This document shows, piece after piece, positions 43,449 to 52,861 of a stretch of DNA of 64,000 bases. Source of the stretch: Bacteroidota bacterium. GTDB taxonomy: Bacteria > Bacteroidota > Bacteroidia > Bacteroidales > VadinHA17. Positions within the stretch are counted from its first letter, which is position 1. Every line of letters begins with the position of its first letter. The position numbers and the translations under genes were made by a program. The notes beneath the pieces were generated by a model that saw nothing but the letters and a program-made list of their open reading frames with translations, was not told where the DNA came from and made no database searches. The stretch is taken from the NCBI GenBank assembly GCA_029564935.1, contig JAKQPD010000058.1:1-64000 (forward strand), written 5' to 3'.

Positions 43449-43927
43449 AGAAGATAGCTGTATTCCCGGGTTCATTTGACCCTTTTACGATAGGCCATGA
43501 GGGAATAGTCAAACGCGGACTGAATATTTTTGATGAGATAATAGTATCAGTCGGCGCTAATCCGCTCAAACAAAGCTATTACTCTCTTGAAACACGGAAA
43601 TTAATGATAACCAAAGTCTTTCAGGATGAGCCGAGGGTAAAGGTCGACCATTATGAAGGACTTACGGTTGATTATTGCAGGCGGCACGGTGCAAGGTATA
43701 TTCTCAGGGGCCTGAGAACTGCTGCCGATTTTGAGTTTGAACGGGCAATCGCCCAGTCAAATAAAGTTCTGGAATCTGAGATTGAATCGGTCTTCCTTCT
43801 TACCATACCTGAGCATGCACATGTAAATTCAACCATCGTTCGCGACATTATCCGTTGCGGCGGAGATGCTTCGGCATTTGTACCGGATTCAATTAATATT
43901 AAAGATTACACTGGCGGCGAAAAGTGA
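43445..43927 (+). CDS. coaD: Pantetheine-phosphate adenylyltransferase
   Basis: The 160-residue enzyme makes dephospho-CoA from ATP and 4'-phosphopantetheine. It shows the nucleotidyltransferase T/HxGH motif as FPGSFDPFTIGHEGIV and the terminal motif HVNSTIVRDIIR (the ISS-type loop variant). Length is normal. Translation is coupled to lon through ATGA. It ends at a 168-bp heptamer array that separates it from the oppositely oriented Nudix gene. Confidence 0.95.
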   Translation: MKKIAVFPGSFDPFTIGHEGIVKRGLNIFDEIIVSVGANPLKQSYYSLETRKLMITKVFQDEPRVKVDHYEGLTVDYCRRHGARYILRGLRTAADFEFERAIAQSNKVLESEIESVFLLTIPEHAHVNSTIVRDIIRCGGDASAFVPDSINIKDYTGGEK

Positions 43928-44001
43928 AATAAGTTATGAGTAGTGAGTGGTGAGTCTTGCCATCCCTACAAATCGTCGAAATTTCGTCGCTTCGTTCCTC
44001 A

Positions 44002-44169
44002 ACTTCCGACTTCCGGCTTCCGACTTCCGGCTTCCGACTTCCGGCTTCCGACTTCCGGCTTCCGACTTCCGGCTTCCGGCTTCCGGCTTCCGGCTTCCGA
44101 CTTCCGGCTTCCGACTTCCGGCTTCCGACTTCCGGCTTCCGACTTCCGGCTTCCGACTTCGGACTTCCA
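44002..44169. repeat. 24-copy heptamer array (RCTTCCG) between coaD and the Nudix gene
   Basis: Twenty-four 7-bp units, acttccg and gcttccg, mostly alternating with a central run of four gcttccg units, fill 168 bp without a single indel; only the last two units differ. The array ends four bases before the Nudix stop codon. Long frames in this stretch (SRKPEVG repeats) are artefacts of the repeat. Confidence 0.93.
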
Positions 44170-44172
44170 ACC

Positions 44173-44784
44173 CTATACTTTAAGGACCGATATATTGATC
44201 ATATCCATCAGAGACAACCATGCACTTCCTTTGATCTTATTAAGTTCATCGGGCAGAAGCCATTCCACCTTGGTAATTCCCTCTTTTATCTGTGGCTCGG
44301 TTATCATTTCACCATTATATTTCATAAGGAACCAGCTTGTCTTTTTCAGGTAGGAGATACCTTCCCATGTATATGTATGATAGCTTGGTTCCAGTGGTTT
44401 TACAATTGTCTGGCCCCTGATACCTGATTCTTCGCTGACTTCCCTTAATGCACAGGCCTCAGCTTCCTCCCCTGGTTCGATATGACCTTTCGGCAGGTCG
44501 AGCCTTCCTTTCTTCTCTATAAACAGGAATCTTCCGGAGGTATGCCTTACAAGCCCGCCGGCTGCACCTACCTCGGTAAAATAGATCCTGAAGATCTTCC
44601 AGATATGCAGGATATCCGGACCGTAGATATTTATTGCTGATATCTCCGGATTTGCCTGAAAATCTGCAATTATCCTATAAAGTTCTTTGGTGTCATTGAA
44701 TTTAAGGAATAACCCGTATTTTTGTAACCGGTCAGGTTCAGGGCTTATCAGAATGAATCTGTTTTCAAAATGAACCTTATACAT
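44173..44784 (-). CDS. Nudix hydrolase
   Basis: The 203-residue protein carries a full Nudix box, GHIEPGEEAEACALREVSEESG (about residues 110-131), after an N-terminal ~75-residue region of unknown function (HFENRFILISPEPDRL). Such enzymes hydrolyse nucleoside diphosphates linked to another group. Start codons of this gene and pyrE are divergent and only 6 bp apart, so their promoters must lie inside each other's coding sequence. Substrate unknown. Confidence 0.9.
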   Translation of the reverse strand: MYKVHFENRFILISPEPDRLQKYGLFLKFNDTKELYRIIADFQANPEISAINIYGPDILHIWKIFRIYFTEVGAAGGLVRHTSGRFLFIEKKGRLDLPKGHIEPGEEAEACALREVSEESGIRGQTIVKPLEPSYHTYTWEGISYLKKTSWFLMKYNGEMITEPQIKEGITKVEWLLPDELNKIKGSAWLSLMDMINISVLKV

Positions 44785-44790
44785 ACTTTT

Positions 44791-45426
44791 ATGGAGACTA
44801 ATGCAAAACGAATAGCTGAATATCTTTTACAAATTAAAGCAATAAAATTGCAACCGTCAAATCCTTTTACATGGGCTTCCGGCTGGAAATCCCCGATTTA
44901 CTGTGATAACAGGAAAACACTTTCCTTTCCTGAGGTAAGAAAATATATTCGTGATTCATTTGTATCCCTGATCAATAACCTTTATCCGCAGGCTGAAATT
45001 ATTGCGGGTGTTGCTACCGGTGCGATATCTCATGGTGCTCTGGTTGCCGACAGACTGGAACTGCCGTTTATCTATGTCAGGTCAGGAGCAAAGGAACACG
45101 GACTGGGTAACCAGATAGAGGGTTATTATCAGGAAGGCCAGAAAGTTGTTGTGATTGAAGATCTTATTTCGACAGGTTCCAGCAGCCTTAATGCTGTTAA
45201 AGCCCTGAGGGACAAAAATTGTGAAGTCCTTGGAATGACTGCAATTTTTACATATGAATTTAAAAAATCATATGATGCTTTTGCGGCAGCTTGCTGCAAT
45301 CTGCATACCTTATGCAACTATACAGTATTGATTGATACAGCCCTTGCCACCGGATATATAACTGAAGCAGATGTGGAGACTCTCAGGAAGTGGAGGACGG
45401 ACCCTGAAAACTGGGGAATAAAATAA
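44791..45426 (+). CDS. pyrE: Orotate phosphoribosyltransferase
   Basis: The enzyme joins orotate and PRPP in pyrimidine synthesis. METNAKRIAEYLLQIKAI at 44791 is the natural start, seven codons inside the track ORF. Landmarks are NPFTWASGWKSPIYCDNR, the PRPP-binding VVVIEDLISTGSSS (about 120-133) and GHGLGNQIEG-like KEHGLGNQIEGYY. Length of 211 residues is typical. A TATTTTTG box (44717-44724) with TTG 18 bp upstream, inside the Nudix gene, is the likely promoter. A SRPBCC-domain gene follows after 9 bp. Confidence 0.95.
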   Translation: METNAKRIAEYLLQIKAIKLQPSNPFTWASGWKSPIYCDNRKTLSFPEVRKYIRDSFVSLINNLYPQAEIIAGVATGAISHGALVADRLELPFIYVRSGAKEHGLGNQIEGYYQEGQKVVVIEDLISTGSSSLNAVKALRDKNCEVLGMTAIFTYEFKKSYDAFAAACCNLHTLCNYTVLIDTALATGYITEADVETLRKWRTDPENWGIK

Positions 45427-45435
45427 TCAGGTGAA

Positions 45436-45864
45436 ATGGGAAGTATGACTCGTTTTGACAGCCGCAGCGCAAAGGTGAACCAGGCTCCTGAAGTGATATT
45501 TGATTTTGCAACGGATTTAAGGAATTTCAGCCGTTTTGTCCCGGCTTCATCATTCACTGATCTCGAATTTAACCAGAATTCATGCTCCTTCAGGGCTGAT
45601 ACACTTGGAACAGTGACCGTTCAGTTAAAAGAAAAGATCATGTACAATAAAATCGTTTTTACGGGCAATGCCCTGTTGCAGAACGATTTTTTAATTACTG
45701 TCTTCCTTCAGGAAACTCCTGATAAATATTCTGAGATAAAGCTGTCATTTGAGGCAGAAATGAACCCCTTCCTTAAAATGGCTGCTTCGGAACCGGTAAG
45801 ACAATTTCTTGACGTGCTGGTTAAGGAAATTGAAAAATTCGATGGTTGGGGCAAAATGACTTAG
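45436..45864 (+). CDS. SRPBCC/START-like domain protein
   Basis: The 142-residue product resembles the polyketide-cyclase/SRPBCC fold: an initial strand FDSRSAKVNQAPEVIFDFATDLRNFSRFVP, a ligand-cavity core and a long C-terminal helix (SEPVRQFLDVLVKEIEKF). It lacks a signal peptide. It follows pyrE closely and is probably co-transcribed. In Bacteroidota, such a gene often trails pyrE, but no function is established. Lipid or hydrophobic ligand binding is the usual guess. Confidence 0.8.
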   Translation: MGSMTRFDSRSAKVNQAPEVIFDFATDLRNFSRFVPASSFTDLEFNQNSCSFRADTLGTVTVQLKEKIMYNKIVFTGNALLQNDFLITVFLQETPDKYSEIKLSFEAEMNPFLKMAASEPVRQFLDVLVKEIEKFDGWGKMT

Positions 45865-45875
45865 ATAATTCATAA

Positions 45876-45970
45876 CCTTTGTGTCCTTTGTGTAATCCTT
45901 TGTGTCCTTTGCGGTTAAATAAAGTTTTTAAACCACAAAGAGCACAAAGTTCACACGAAGGGCACAAAGG
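45876..45970. repeat. Imperfect ~40-bp inverted repeat of CTTTGTGTCC units
   Basis: Left arm (45876-45916) and right arm (45931-45970) each consist of cctttgtgt-type units and their complements, with a 14-bp AT-rich loop. It lies between the convergent SRPBCC and birA genes and could act as a bidirectional transcription stop. No gene lies here. Confidence 0.8.
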
Positions 45971-46007
45971 GATATAGTAAATTATGAATATTTATGAATT
46001 AAAGAGA

Positions 46008-46748
46008 CTAAATAAGGTATTCTACTTCCTTGAAAGAGTAACTGTTGACTGACCTGTCTTTCCTTTCAATTTCAAGGTTTCCGGTTGCTGAGATTCCTTT
46101 TATCATTCCCCTGAAAACTTTTCCTTCTGCGCTGTATTCATGCCATTCACCAGCCCTGTACAGCAGTGAAATGTATTCATCCCTTATTAGTTGCCTGTCA
46201 CCGTAAAGAAGTTGCTTATACCTGCTATCGAGAGAATTAAGCAACTGTTTAAGGCAGGCACGGATATCGCTCTCCTTACCGGTTATAAGCTTGATTGAAA
46301 CAGGATTCGGAATTCCGGAACTGAATTTCTCCTGGTTGATATTTAGACCTATACCGGCAACACTGCTTTCTATTGTGTCTCCGATCAAAGTGTTCTCGAT
46401 AAGTATGCCTGCAATTTTATCATCTTTTACATAAATGTCATTAGGCCATTTGATCTTTACCTCAGGAATTATACCCTGCAGAAAATCAGATATTCCGAGT
46501 GATATGGCCATTGATATAAGGAACTGATCCTCAGGCCTTACGGATGAGGGGTAAAGGATTATGCTGAAAATAAGATTCTTTCCGTTTTCACTTTCCCACC
46601 TGTTCCCCTGGTGCCCTTTACCGGCAGTCTGGAAATCGGCATAAATGACGGTACCTTCCTGTAATTCAGAAACTTTCAGACATTCTGATGCATAAGTATT
46701 TGTGGATTCAAGCAATCCGTAGAACTGAATATTTGATCCAATAATCAT
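46008..46748 (-). CDS. birA: Biotin-[acetyl-CoA-carboxylase] ligase
   Basis: The 246-residue enzyme attaches biotin to carboxylase carrier domains. The biotin/adenylate site is seen as TAGKGHQGNRWES (normally GRGRxG) and KWPNDIYVKDDKIAGILIEN. There is no N-terminal winged-helix, so it is the simple ligase form without repressor function. It lies divergent to rsfS. In Bacteroidota the neighbourhood birA-rsfS-ftsH-cdsA is common. Confidence 0.94.
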   Translation of the reverse strand: MIIGSNIQFYGLLESTNTYASECLKVSELQEGTVIYADFQTAGKGHQGNRWESENGKNLIFSIILYPSSVRPEDQFLISMAISLGISDFLQGIIPEVKIKWPNDIYVKDDKIAGILIENTLIGDTIESSVAGIGLNINQEKFSSGIPNPVSIKLITGKESDIRACLKQLLNSLDSRYKQLLYGDRQLIRDEYISLLYRAGEWHEYSAEGKVFRGMIKGISATGNLEIERKDRSVNSYSFKEVEYLI

Positions 46749-46901
46749 AGTGGACAGAATAACAGTGTTTTTACTGAAGGAATACTTGTCGGACAGGTGG
46801 TACGCAATGTATTTGGTACTGTTCTTGTAAAAATGGACTTAAGTAACAAAAATACAGATAAAAGTTCGTACTTTTGCACCTTGATTTGTAACTATTAATT
46901 T

Positions 46902-47282
46902 TTGATGAAAAAAAGGTCCGACGGCGCCGAAGTTCTTTTGAAAAGCATAATAAAGGGAATCTTTGATAAAAAGGGGAAGGATGTACTTAAGATAGATCTG
47001 CGAAAACTTGAAAACCCTGTCACTGATTATTTTGTTATATGTCATGGTTCATCGGTAACCCAGGTTGATTCCATATGTGATTCAGTTGAAGATGTTGTTA
47101 TGGAAAAAACCGGAGAGAAGCCGTTACATGTTGAGGGACTTGAAAATTGTTTCTGGGTGCTTATTGATTACGGGAATGTGGTTGTCCATATTTTCCTTGA
47201 GCAGTACAGGAGTTTTTACAGTCTCGAATCACTCTGGGCAGATGCCCATATTGAAATTATGGAAGATAAGCTAAGCAAGTAA
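46902..47282 (+). CDS. rsfS: Ribosomal silencing factor RsfS
   Basis: The 126-residue protein matches RsfS/YbeB/Iojap: IIKGIFDKKGKDVLKIDLRKLENPVTDYFVICHGSS, GEKPLHVEGLENCFWVLIDYGNVVVHIF and a final YRSFYSLESLWADA. It binds L14 on the 50S subunit and blocks subunit joining when nutrients are low. A TACTTTTG box (46869-46876) is a candidate -7 element. ftsH starts six bases after its stop. Confidence 0.95.
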   Translation: MMKKRSDGAEVLLKSIIKGIFDKKGKDVLKIDLRKLENPVTDYFVICHGSSVTQVDSICDSVEDVVMEKTGEKPLHVEGLENCFWVLIDYGNVVVHIFLEQYRSFYSLESLWADAHIEIMEDKLSK

Positions 47283-47288
47283 TTTTCT

Positions 47289-49409
47289 ATGACCCAGAAT
47301 ACAAATAAGCCTTCTCCCGAAAAAAAGGGAGACAAGAATGTCAAGCCGAGGTTCAACAGCAACTGGATATTTGCAATTATAGCGCTTTCCTTCATCCTGT
47401 TTGAGATCTTATTCAACAGGAATGTCGCGCAGCGGGCAACGACCAGCATGATAAAGGAGATGATCGCAAAGCATGATATTGAAAAGCTCGTTGTTGTCAA
47501 CAAGGATATTGCGGAGATCTATCTGACCGGTGACGCGGTCAGTTCGGGCAGGTACGAGAACCTTCCCAAGCCAGGAGGAGGAATGGGACTGCAGGTACCA
47601 AAACCCCATTACACATATAATATAGGTGATATTAGCAATTTTGAACCATTTATCCTCGAAACTCAGAAAAATGCGGGATATAGTGACAGTGACCTGATTT
47701 ACCCCGAATATATTACAAGGAAGAACTATTTTACCGATATCCTGGGGTGGCTTATTCTTCCGGCGCTTCTTATAGTGGTCTGGCTTTTTATGATGCGCAG
47801 GATGGCAGGAGGTGGTTCAGGTGGAGCCGGAGGTATTTTCAGTGTCGGTAAATCGAGGGCGCAGATATTTGATAAGGATACAAACGTCAAAATTAATTTT
47901 AGTGATGTTGCGGGCCTTGAGGAAGCCAAGACCGAAGTGATGGAGATAGTTGATTTTCTCAAGAATCCGAAAAAATATACCCAGCTGGGAGGAAAGATCC
48001 CGAAGGGAGCTCTTCTGATTGGTCCTCCGGGTACCGGCAAGACACTTCTTGCAAAAGCAGTGGCCGGTGAAGCCAACGTTCCGTTCTTTTCAATATCCGG
48101 ATCGGATTTCGTTGAAATGTTTGTCGGAGTAGGCGCTTCGCGGGTAAGAGACCTTTTCAAACAGGCTAAGGAGAAGGCTCCCTGTATAGTATTCATTGAT
48201 GAGATCGATGCAGTAGGCCGGGCAAGGGGCAGAAATGCAAATTTCGGATCGAATGATGAACGTGAGAACACCCTGAACCAGCTTCTTACCGAGATGGATG
48301 GTTTCGGGACGAATATGGGGGTCATCATTCTCGCTGCCACAAACAGGGCCGATATCCTTGACAGGGCATTACTGAGGGCAGGCCGTTTCGACAGGCAGAT
48401 ACATGTTGAGCTTCCCGACCTTAATGAAAGGGAAGCCATTTTCAAGGTACATCTGCGGCCAATAAAGCTCGCAAAGAATTTCGATGTAGCTTTTCTTGCC
48501 AAACAGACTCCCGGATTTTCCGGAGCCGATATTGCCAATGTATGTAATGAAGCTGCACTTATTGCTGCCAGGAAAAACAAGACAGTTGTTGAAAAGCAGG
48601 ATTTCCTTGATGCCATTGACAGGATTGTGGGCGGACTTGAAAGAAAGAACAAGATCATTTCCCTTCAGGAGAAAAAGACAATTGCCTACCATGAAGCTGG
48701 TCATGCTACTGTAAGCTGGCTTCTTGAGCATGCAAGTCCTCTCGTGAAGGTAACAATTATACCACGTGGCAGGGCATTGGGCGCTGCATGGTATCTTCCC
48801 GAAGAAAGGCAGATAACGACCCGCGAACAGCTCCTCGATGAGATGGCATATGCACTGGGTGGAAGGGCTGCCGAAGAACTGGTTTTCGGAAAAGTATCCA
48901 CCGGAGCTCTCAGCGACCTGGAAAAGATAACAAAACAGGCTTATGCAATGGTATCATTCTTCGGAATGAGCGATAAGGTTGGAAATATAAGCTTCTATGA
49001 TTCATCAGGGCAATCAGACTTCGGATTTACAAAGCCCTACAGCGAAAAGACAGCCGAGCTTATAGACCGTGAGGTAAAGGAAATAATTGAAGAATCATAC
49101 AACAGGTCCAAGGATGTTCTCAGGGCAAATATGAAGGGACTGACAGAACTGGCTGAACTGCTGCTTGAAAAGGAGGTTATTTTTGGCGAAGACCTCGAAA
49201 GGATATTCGGCAAGAGAAAAGCTGACAAACTGAAAGAAGAGCAGGAAGAAAAAGACAGAAAAATGGCTGATAATAATACAGCCAGTGTCGTAACAGAAGA
49301 TGAGGTTAATAAAACTGCTACTGCTGGTGATCCGACTGTAAAGGATGCCGGTCTGAAAGTGACTGTTGATCCTGAAAAGCCAGCAGAAGAATCCACTGGC
49401 GGAAAATAA
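47289..49409 (+). CDS. ftsH: ATP-dependent zinc metalloprotease FtsH
   Basis: The 706-residue inner-membrane protease has two spans (about residues 20-38 and 145-165) around a periplasmic domain. The AAA+ ATPase has Walker A GPPGTGKT (245-252) and SRH ([16 protein letters not shown]). The zinc-binding HEAGH lies at 468-472. A charged C-terminal tail is long, low-complexity and acidic. It degrades membrane and cytoplasmic proteins. It sits between rsfS and cdsA, consistent with a membrane-maintenance operon. Confidence 0.97.
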   Translation: MTQNTNKPSPEKKGDKNVKPRFNSNWIFAIIALSFILFEILFNRNVAQRATTSMIKEMIAKHDIEKLVVVNKDIAEIYLTGDAVSSGRYENLPKPGGGMGLQVPKPHYTYNIGDISNFEPFILETQKNAGYSDSDLIYPEYITRKNYFTDILGWLILPALLIVVWLFMMRRMAGGGSGGAGGIFSVGKSRAQIFDKDTNVKINFSDVAGLEEAKTEVMEIVDFLKNPKKYTQLGGKIPKGALLIGPPGTGKTLLAKAVAGEANVPFFSISGSDFVEMFVGVGASRVRDLFKQAKEKAPCIVFIDEIDAVGRARGRNANFGSNDERENTLNQLLTEMDGFGTNMGVIILAATNRADILDRALLRAGRFDRQIHVELPDLNEREAIFKVHLRPIKLAKNFDVAFLAKQTPGFSGADIANVCNEAALIAARKNKTVVEKQDFLDAIDRIVGGLERKNKIISLQEKKTIAYHEAGHATVSWLLEHASPLVKVTIIPRGRALGAAWYLPEERQITTREQLLDEMAYALGGRAAEELVFGKVSTGALSDLEKITKQAYAMVSFFGMSDKVGNISFYDSSGQSDFGFTKPYSEKTAELIDREVKEIIEESYNRSKDVLRANMKGLTELAELLLEKEVIFGEDLERIFGKRKADKLKEEQEEKDRKMADNNTASVVTEDEVNKTATAGDPTVKDAGLKVTVDPEKPAEESTGGK

Positions 49410-49421
49410 AATATTGGCAGG

Positions 49422-50264
49422 TTGAAAGAGATATACAGACGGACCTTAACGGGAGCCTGGATTGTAATATTCACTCTGGGTGGCTTCTGGCTTCACCCTG
49501 TCTCATTTTTCCTCACCGGTCTTATAATCCTTTCGGGGACACAATATGAATATTTAAGGATAATCAGAAGTACGGGAGTAAATGCACAAATGATCCCGGG
49601 TATGCTTACAGGTATAGCTGTTTATATTCTGGCAACCCTGGTTGCCTCAGGGATACTCGGTTTCAGGTACCTGCTGATTCTGATCCCTTTTATTGCCGGG
49701 ATTATGATTTTTGAACTTTACCGCAGACAGGATAACCCGTTTGATTCTCTTGCCCATACAATATTTAGTGTCATTTATACCGCACTTCCTTTTTCTTTCT
49801 TCCCATTTGCCGCGTTCGGAAGAGAAGGAATAAATCCGTTGATCCGATATGATGGAGGTGTTTTCTCACCGGGAATAATAATAGGTTTTTTTGTCCTGCT
49901 GTGGGTCAACGATACAGGAGCCTATCTTTCGGGAATAACCTTTGGGAAGCACAGGTTGCTTGAGAGGATCTCACCTAAAAAATCATGGGAAGGATTTGCC
50001 GGAGGAATTATTTTATCAGTATTATCTGCCTGGTTATTATCAGGTCTGCTCGGTGTGCTTGATACACCTGAGTGGATAATTGTCGCTTTGCTGGTAGCGG
50101 TCAGCGGGACATTCGGGGATCTTATAGAATCGATGTTCAAGAGGAGCACGGGAATAAAAGATTCCGGATCCATTATGCCCGGGCACGGTGGTTTTATGGA
50201 TCGGTTTGACAGCACCCTTTTGTCATTCCCTCTTGTATTTCTTTTTATAACGTTTTTTGGTTGA
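49422..50264 (+). CDS. cdsA: Phosphatidate cytidylyltransferase
   Basis: The 280-residue integral membrane enzyme makes CDP-diacylglycerol. Its signature is near the C-terminus: SISPKKSWEGF-like RISPKKSWEGFAGG and GDLIESMFKRSTGIKDSGSIMPGHGGFMDRFDS. About eight spans precede it. The track start is a TTG codon, as no in-frame ATG exists near the N-terminus; a GGCAGG-like ribosome site lies just before it. It is part of rsfS-ftsH-cdsA-psd. Confidence 0.94.
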   Translation: MKEIYRRTLTGAWIVIFTLGGFWLHPVSFFLTGLIILSGTQYEYLRIIRSTGVNAQMIPGMLTGIAVYILATLVASGILGFRYLLILIPFIAGIMIFELYRRQDNPFDSLAHTIFSVIYTALPFSFFPFAAFGREGINPLIRYDGGVFSPGIIIGFFVLLWVNDTGAYLSGITFGKHRLLERISPKKSWEGFAGGIILSVLSAWLLSGLLGVLDTPEWIIVALLVAVSGTFGDLIESMFKRSTGIKDSGSIMPGHGGFMDRFDSTLLSFPLVFLFITFFG

Positions 50265-50303
50265 TTGAGCTTACTTAGTTAGTTTTGTTATAATTTTCAG
50301 GAA

Positions 50304-50960
50304 ATGAGCATTCACAGAGAAGGATATAAAATACTGATCTTCGGGTTTATTCTGCTGATCCTGTTCAATGTGTTGCTTTGGATAATTCTTCCGGGCAATA
50401 CGCTTATCAGATGGCTTGCAGTATTGTTTTCACTCATGATGTATACTTTCCTTCTGTTTTTTTTCCGGCTGCCTGCCAGAAGACTTGATCCCGATCCGGG
50501 ACTTGTATATGCACCGGCAGACGGGAAGGTAGTTGTTGTTGAGGAGACTGAGGAGAAGGAATATTTCAGGGACCTGCGCTTACAGGTTTCAATTTTCATG
50601 TCGCCTTTCAATATGCACAGCAACAGGTATCCTGTCTCAGGTAAGATCAAATACGTGGAATATCATCCCGGGAACTATATGGTGGCATGGCATCCCAAAT
50701 CGTCAGAACTGAATGAGAGGAGTACAATAGTCATTGAAACTGATACGGGGAAGGAGATACTTATAAGGCAGGTGGCCGGCGCTGTTGCCAGAAGGATCGT
50801 CACATATGCCAAACTTAGTGATAATGTCAGACAGGGCGATGAACTGGGATTTATAAAATTCGGATCCAGAGTTGATATATTTCTGCCCGTGGGGACTGAA
50901 ATCGAGATACCCTTACTGCAGCAGGTGAAAGCAAACAAAAGTGTAATTGCAAAGATCTGA
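50304..50960 (+). CDS. psd: Phosphatidylserine decarboxylase
   Basis: The 218-residue proenzyme converts phosphatidylserine to phosphatidylethanolamine. Two spans lie at the N-terminus, followed by the catalytic module with VSIFMSPFNMHSNRYPVSG and the self-cleavage site IKFGSRVDIFLP, where Gly-Ser yields the pyruvoyl group. Size matches the short PSD-B form common in Bacteroidota. It follows cdsA by 39 bp and is completed by pssA at 57 kb. Confidence 0.94.
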   Translation: MSIHREGYKILIFGFILLILFNVLLWIILPGNTLIRWLAVLFSLMMYTFLLFFFRLPARRLDPDPGLVYAPADGKVVVVEETEEKEYFRDLRLQVSIFMSPFNMHSNRYPVSGKIKYVEYHPGNYMVAWHPKSSELNERSTIVIETDTGKEILIRQVAGAVARRIVTYAKLSDNVRQGDELGFIKFGSRVDIFLPVGTEIEIPLLQQVKANKSVIAKI

Positions 50961-50975
50961 AAAGAAAGAAGAGAA

Positions 50976-52214
50976 ATGAGAAGTAAAGATGACAGGATAA
51001 TAAATATAACTGAGGATGTAAAGTGGATCGGTATCCTTGATTTTGATATCACGACTTTTGATATAGTCATGACAACCGAATTTGGTACCACATATAACTC
51101 TTACTTCATCAACGGGGAGAAAAAAGCCCTTGTTGAAGTGGCAAAGGAAAAGTTCAGTGATGTTTATTTTGAAAAGCTTAATTCGGTTACTGATCCGGCC
51201 TGCATCAGCTATATAATCCTTGATCATACCGAACCCGATCATTCAGGAAGCCTGAAGCTGTTGCTCGAAGCTGCTCCGGAAGCAACTGTAGTCGGCAGCG
51301 GTAATGCAATAAAATATCTTGAGGAAATGCTCAATGTCCCCTTCAGGTCTATGGTCGTAAAAGACGGCGATACTCTTGATCTGGGGAACAAGACCTTACA
51401 CTTCATTTCAGCCCCAAACCTTCACTGGCCGGATTCTATCTATACATGGCTGGAGGAAGACGGGATACTCTTTACCTGCGATTCCTTCGGCGCTCATTAT
51501 TGCACCCGGGAAATGACAGATGAACTTACTGATAATTACCTGAAAGCCTTCAGATATTATTTTGATGTGATCCTTAAGCCTTACAGCAGGTTTCTTATCA
51601 AAGCTATTGAAAAGATAAAGCCGCTGGATATAAGGTATATATGTCCGGGACACGGACCTGTGCTTGATAAGAACAGAGCAAAGATCGTTAAACTGACTGA
51701 AAAATATGCAAATGAATACATCGCAAAAAATGCAGGTGTAACCGGTAAAAATATTCTTGTCGCTTATGTTTCAGCTTATGGTTTTACAGGAATTGCCGCT
51801 GAGGCAATTGCAAAGGGGATAAGGGAAACAGGGGATTTTAGCGTAAAGGTCGTTGATATTGAACATATTGATCTTAATGAGCTGGATGGACTCATAACTG
51901 AGTCAAGTGCTCTGCTGATCGGTTCTCCCACAATTAATCAGAATACCCTTCTGCCGGTTTATAAAATGTTTGCAGTGATCAATCCTATACGTGACAAGGG
52001 CAAGATGGCCGGAGCATTCGGATCTTACGGCTGGAGCGGAGAAGCTGCCGGAATTATCCTTGAAACATTGAAAACTCTCAAACTGAAGATATTTGAAGAA
52101 ACAGCTGCATTCAGGTTCCGGCCTTCAGGCCAGAAGGAAGAGGACCTGAGACTCTTCGGGAAAAGATTTGCAGAAAGATTTGCGCAAGAATGTAAACAAA
52201 AAGAAAGAGGCTGA
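50976..52214 (+). CDS. Flavodiiron protein (FprA-type)
   Basis: The 412-residue protein has an N-terminal beta-lactamase-like diiron domain with HTEPDHSG (ligands near residues 79-84), NLHWPDS, CDSFGAHYC and PGHGPV. A C-terminal flavodoxin domain binds FMN (VAYVSAYGFTGIAAEAI, about 262-278). Such proteins reduce O2 to water or NO to N2O in anaerobes. It lacks a rubredoxin tail, so it needs an external electron donor. It converges with the Hsp20 gene. It complements cytochrome bd in oxygen defence. Confidence 0.95.
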   Translation: MRSKDDRIINITEDVKWIGILDFDITTFDIVMTTEFGTTYNSYFINGEKKALVEVAKEKFSDVYFEKLNSVTDPACISYIILDHTEPDHSGSLKLLLEAAPEATVVGSGNAIKYLEEMLNVPFRSMVVKDGDTLDLGNKTLHFISAPNLHWPDSIYTWLEEDGILFTCDSFGAHYCTREMTDELTDNYLKAFRYYFDVILKPYSRFLIKAIEKIKPLDIRYICPGHGPVLDKNRAKIVKLTEKYANEYIAKNAGVTGKNILVAYVSAYGFTGIAAEAIAKGIRETGDFSVKVVDIEHIDLNELDGLITESSALLIGSPTINQNTLLPVYKMFAVINPIRDKGKMAGAFGSYGWSGEAAGIILETLKTLKLKIFEETAAFRFRPSGQKEEDLRLFGKRFAERFAQECKQKERG

Positions 52215-52226
52215 TATTCAGCCTCT
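52206..52226. other. Hairpin at the flavodiiron stop codon
   Basis: A perfect 9-bp stem (agaggctga/tcagcctct) with a 3-nt loop spans the stop codon. A T-run comes about 15 bp later, so it could terminate either converging transcript, but it is not a canonical terminator. Confidence 0.5.
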
Positions 52227-52253
52227 CTCTTCAAGCGGTCTTTTTTTCAAAAA

Positions 52254-52676
52254 TTACGAGATCTTTACCTGCCTTGTGATCTTACTCTTTTCTTCTTCAT
52301 TCTTCGGAAGCTCAACAATCAGAACCCCGTCTTTGTAATTGGCTCCGATCTTGTCAACATTAACATTCTCGGGAACATAGAAACTCCTGCAGAATGAGGA
52401 ATAGCTGAACTCTTTCCTCTTGTAACCATCATGGTTCTCTTCCGTTTCACTTTTTGATTCGTGTGAAATTGTAAGAACATCCTCGTTGATGTCAATCTTA
52501 AGATCTTTCTTGTCAATACCGGGAACAGCAAGTTCAAGTGTGAAATTCTTTTCATTTTCCCTGATGTTGACTGCCGGCATCGAACTGTTGCGACCTGTCA
52601 GTACAGGAAAGAAATCATCATCAAAAAGATTCGACAGAAACGGGCTGAAACTTCTCCTTGTAATCGTTGGTAACAT
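52254..52676 (-). CDS. Small heat-shock protein, Hsp20 family
   Basis: Start at 52676 because GGAGG lies eight bases upstream; the ORF track begins 11 codons earlier. The 140-residue protein opens with MLPTITRRSFSPFLSNLFDDDFFP, then an alpha-crystallin domain: NFTLELAVPGIDKKDLKIDINEDVLTIS and the GVLIVELPK strand. The C-terminal IxI-like tail is IKKTRQVKIS-like. It holds unfolding proteins under stress. Upstream no TAnnTTTG box is found, so a stress sigma factor may drive it. Confidence 0.94.
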   Translation of the reverse strand: MLPTITRRSFSPFLSNLFDDDFFPVLTGRNSSMPAVNIRENEKNFTLELAVPGIDKKDLKIDINEDVLTISHESKSETEENHDGYKRKEFSYSSFCRSFYVPENVNVDKIGANYKDGVLIVELPKNEEEKSKITRQVKIS

Positions 52677-52861
52677 AGCTTTGTCCTCCATTATTTTTAA
52701 GTTAAACATATTTTTAAGTTTTATATCCCATATATTTCAAGATCTGTTCCAAAATCATTTTCATGACATAATGGCGGGCAAGTTGTCATTTAACTGGCAA
52801 TATGGCAGGGCATTGAATTTTCAGAAATTTAAGTTAGGTTTGTAAAAGAAACTATATAAGC

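Noticed and set aside
43934-44427. Several ORFs of SRKPEVG/RLPTSGF type on both strands
   Set aside because: They are open only because the heptamer array has no stop codons in most frames; they read the repeat rather than a conserved protein.
47726-48658. 310-residue minus-strand ORF
   Set aside because: Antisense of ftsH; no motifs and serine/isoleucine-rich composition typical of shadows.
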